From Burkholderiales bacterium UBA954 (GTDB lineage: Bacteria > Pseudomonadota > Gammaproteobacteria > Burkholderiales > Burkholderiaceae_A): a stretch of DNA of 40,530 bases. Positions within the stretch are counted from its first letter, which is position 1. The number at the start of each line of letters is the position of its first letter. The position numbers and the translations under genes are program-made. The stretch is from contig DBCQ01000061.1 of assembly GCA_002293155.1 (NCBI GenBank), forward strand, positions 1 to 40,530, given 5' to 3'. Shown here in pieces: positions 39,674 to 40,530 of the stretch. The notes beneath the pieces were generated by a model. That model made no database searches. It saw only the letters and a program-made list of their open reading frames with translations, and was not told the origin of the DNA.

Positions 39674-40252
39674 ATGACACTTTTTTCCCAACTCTATTCG
39701 CGGGTTATGCAATGGTCGCGCCACCCGAGGGCTCCTTGGTTTCTTGGCGGTATGAGTTTTGCCGAATCCTCTTTTTTCCCGATTCCCCCCGATGTTATGC
39801 TGGCGCCAATGTGCCTTGCAAAGCCCCAACGCGCATGGTGGTTTGCAACGATTACTACGGTGACGTCGGTAGCGGGCGGGTTATTCGGTTATTGGATAGG
39901 CGCCTACTTTTTTGATCTGATTCGACCCTGGTTGGAAGCGTCTCGATATTGGCCTGCGTTTGAGCTCGCCCAGGCCTGGTTTGTTGAGTGGGGATTTTGG
40001 GCGGTTTTTGTTGCGGGCTTTTCGCCCATACCCTATAAGGCATTTACGATCGCGGCTGGGGTTCTGGGGATGCCCCTCATCCCATTTACGATCGCGTCCT
40101 TTATCGGAAGGGGCGGGCGGTTCTATTTGGTTGCAGGGTTGATGAGGTGGGGCGGCGAGCGTATGGAAGAGTTCTTGAAAAGTAATATTGATCGTCTTGG
40201 TTGGGTCACAGTTGCAGGGGTTGCAGTGTTCATCGTGGTCAAGAGTTTTTGA
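39674..40252 (+). CDS. YqaA family (SNARE-associated/DedA-like) membrane protein
   Basis: A 192-residue DedA-superfamily protein with the YqaA features FAESSFFPIPPDVMLAPMCLAKP (split over about 30-51), GGLFGYWIGAYFFD and FSPIPYKAFTIAAGVLGM, and C-terminal helices. DedA proteins take part in lipid carrier and membrane homeostasis; the exact role of YqaA types is unclear. It starts 45 bases from the divergent azlC and is followed after 24 bases by the start of a b-type cytochrome. Confidence 0.88.
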   Translation: MTLFSQLYSRVMQWSRHPRAPWFLGGMSFAESSFFPIPPDVMLAPMCLAKPQRAWWFATITTVTSVAGGLFGYWIGAYFFDLIRPWLEASRYWPAFELAQAWFVEWGFWAVFVAGFSPIPYKAFTIAAGVLGMPLIPFTIASFIGRGGRFYLVAGLMRWGGERMEEFLKSNIDRLGWVTVAGVAVFIVVKSF

Positions 40253-40276
40253 TCCACCTCTGAAATTCTGAGTGCA

Positions 40277-40530
40277 ATGACGATGACGGTCTCGAATAAT
40301 CTGATTCGGGTGTGGGATCTTCCAACACGACTATTTCATTGGGCCTTGGCCGGGGCGGTCCTTGGCTCCTTTATATCGGTCAAGATCGGTGGTAACGCAA
40401 TGATCTGGCATGGACGATTCGGCTATGCAGTGATGACGCTGCTCCTCTTTAGGCTCATATGGGGTTTTATTGGGCCAAGGTATGCACGGTTTTCTAGTTT
40501 CATCAGGGGACCTGCGGCAATTGTTCGGGA
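40277..40530 (+). CDS. Cytochrome b561-type membrane protein (partial, N-terminus only)
   Basis: A frame from the ATG at 40277 runs off the window. It begins MTMTVSNNLIRVWDLPTRLFH and continues with HWALAGAVLGSF, IWHGRFGYAVMTLLLFRLIWGFIGPRYARF. The VWDLPTRxFHW opening and HGxxGY...RLxWGFxGP pattern are those of the b-type cytochrome of Ni,Fe-hydrogenase/cytochrome b561 family, with His at 21 and near 46 as likely haem ligands. The start could also be the second ATG at 40283. The rest of the gene is outside the window. Confidence 0.85.
   Translation, partial: MTMTVSNNLIRVWDLPTRLFHWALAGAVLGSFISVKIGGNAMIWHGRFGYAVMTLLLFRLIWGFIGPRYARFSSFIRGPAAIVR

Overview
The window holds a large part of a photosynthesis gene cluster from a purple (anoxygenic phototrophic) proteobacterium. 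It carries reaction-centre subunit H (puhA) and its assembly genes, bacteriochlorophyll genes (bchP, bchG, bchF, bchN, bchB, bchH, bchL, bchM, acsF), carotenoid genes of the spheroidene type (crtI, crtB, crtC, crtD, crtA) and the regulator pair aerR/ppsR. The oxygen-dependent cyclase acsF is present. The non-photosynthetic genes are typical of metabolically versatile proteobacteria: a TRAP-TAXI transporter, FadD, a MaoC hydratase, AzlCD and a YqaA-type protein. Together these suggest a betaproteobacterium (Burkholderiales-like), possibly an aerobic anoxygenic phototroph. This placement is inference; a gammaproteobacterial phototroph is not excluded.

Layout. (1) 1-6911: the start of an unidentified leftward gene, tspO (+), a leftward bchG - pucC-like - bchP unit, then rightward crtI-crtB. 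bchG and crtI diverge from a gap of only 22 bases. (2) 6884-13865: a five-gene leftward catabolic block (tartrate/D-malate-type dehydrogenase, TAXI receptor, fused TRAP permease, acyl-CoA dehydrogenase, MmgE/PrpD protein) lies between the carotenoid genes. It has its own -10 element, a repeat-rich spacer and an internal terminator-like hairpin. (3) 13919-19339: a tightly packed leftward unit aerR-ppsR-crtA-crtD-crtC. (4) 19340-19636: a regulatory region of 297 bases containing a perfect PpsR/CrtJ operator (TGT-N12-ACA) that overlaps a TTGACA -35 box. (5) 19637-35738: a rightward superoperon bchF-N-B-H-L-M-lhaA-puhA-puhB-puhC-orf-acsF-puhE-fadD, with nearly all genes overlapping or abutting. 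(6) 35724-40530: flanking genes: an MBL/beta-CASP hydrolase with a MaoC-like hydratase, mscS, azlCD, a YqaA-family protein and the start of a b-type cytochrome.

How it works together. BchH (Mg insertion), BchM (methylation), AcsF (ring E), BchN/B/L (dark protochlorophyllide reduction), BchF (3-vinyl hydration), BchG and BchP (phytol tail) cover most of bacteriochlorophyll a synthesis. CrtB, CrtI, CrtC, CrtD and CrtA cover most of the spheroidene/spheroidenone route. LhaA, the second PucC-like protein and PuhB/C/E help assemble the photocomplexes. PpsR with its antirepressor AerR probably governs the divergent promoters. Not seen here: pufBALM, bchCXYZ, bchDI, crtE, crtF. These must lie elsewhere if the pathway is complete.

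No rRNA, tRNA, CRISPR array, transposase or integrase was recognised. The points most worth a second look are the carotenoid genes split by a catabolic block, crtC with no ordinary start codon near its conserved core, the structured aerR-bchF intergenic region, the repeat-based alternative hairpins ahead of the TAXI receptor, and fadD coupled to the end of the photosynthesis superoperon.
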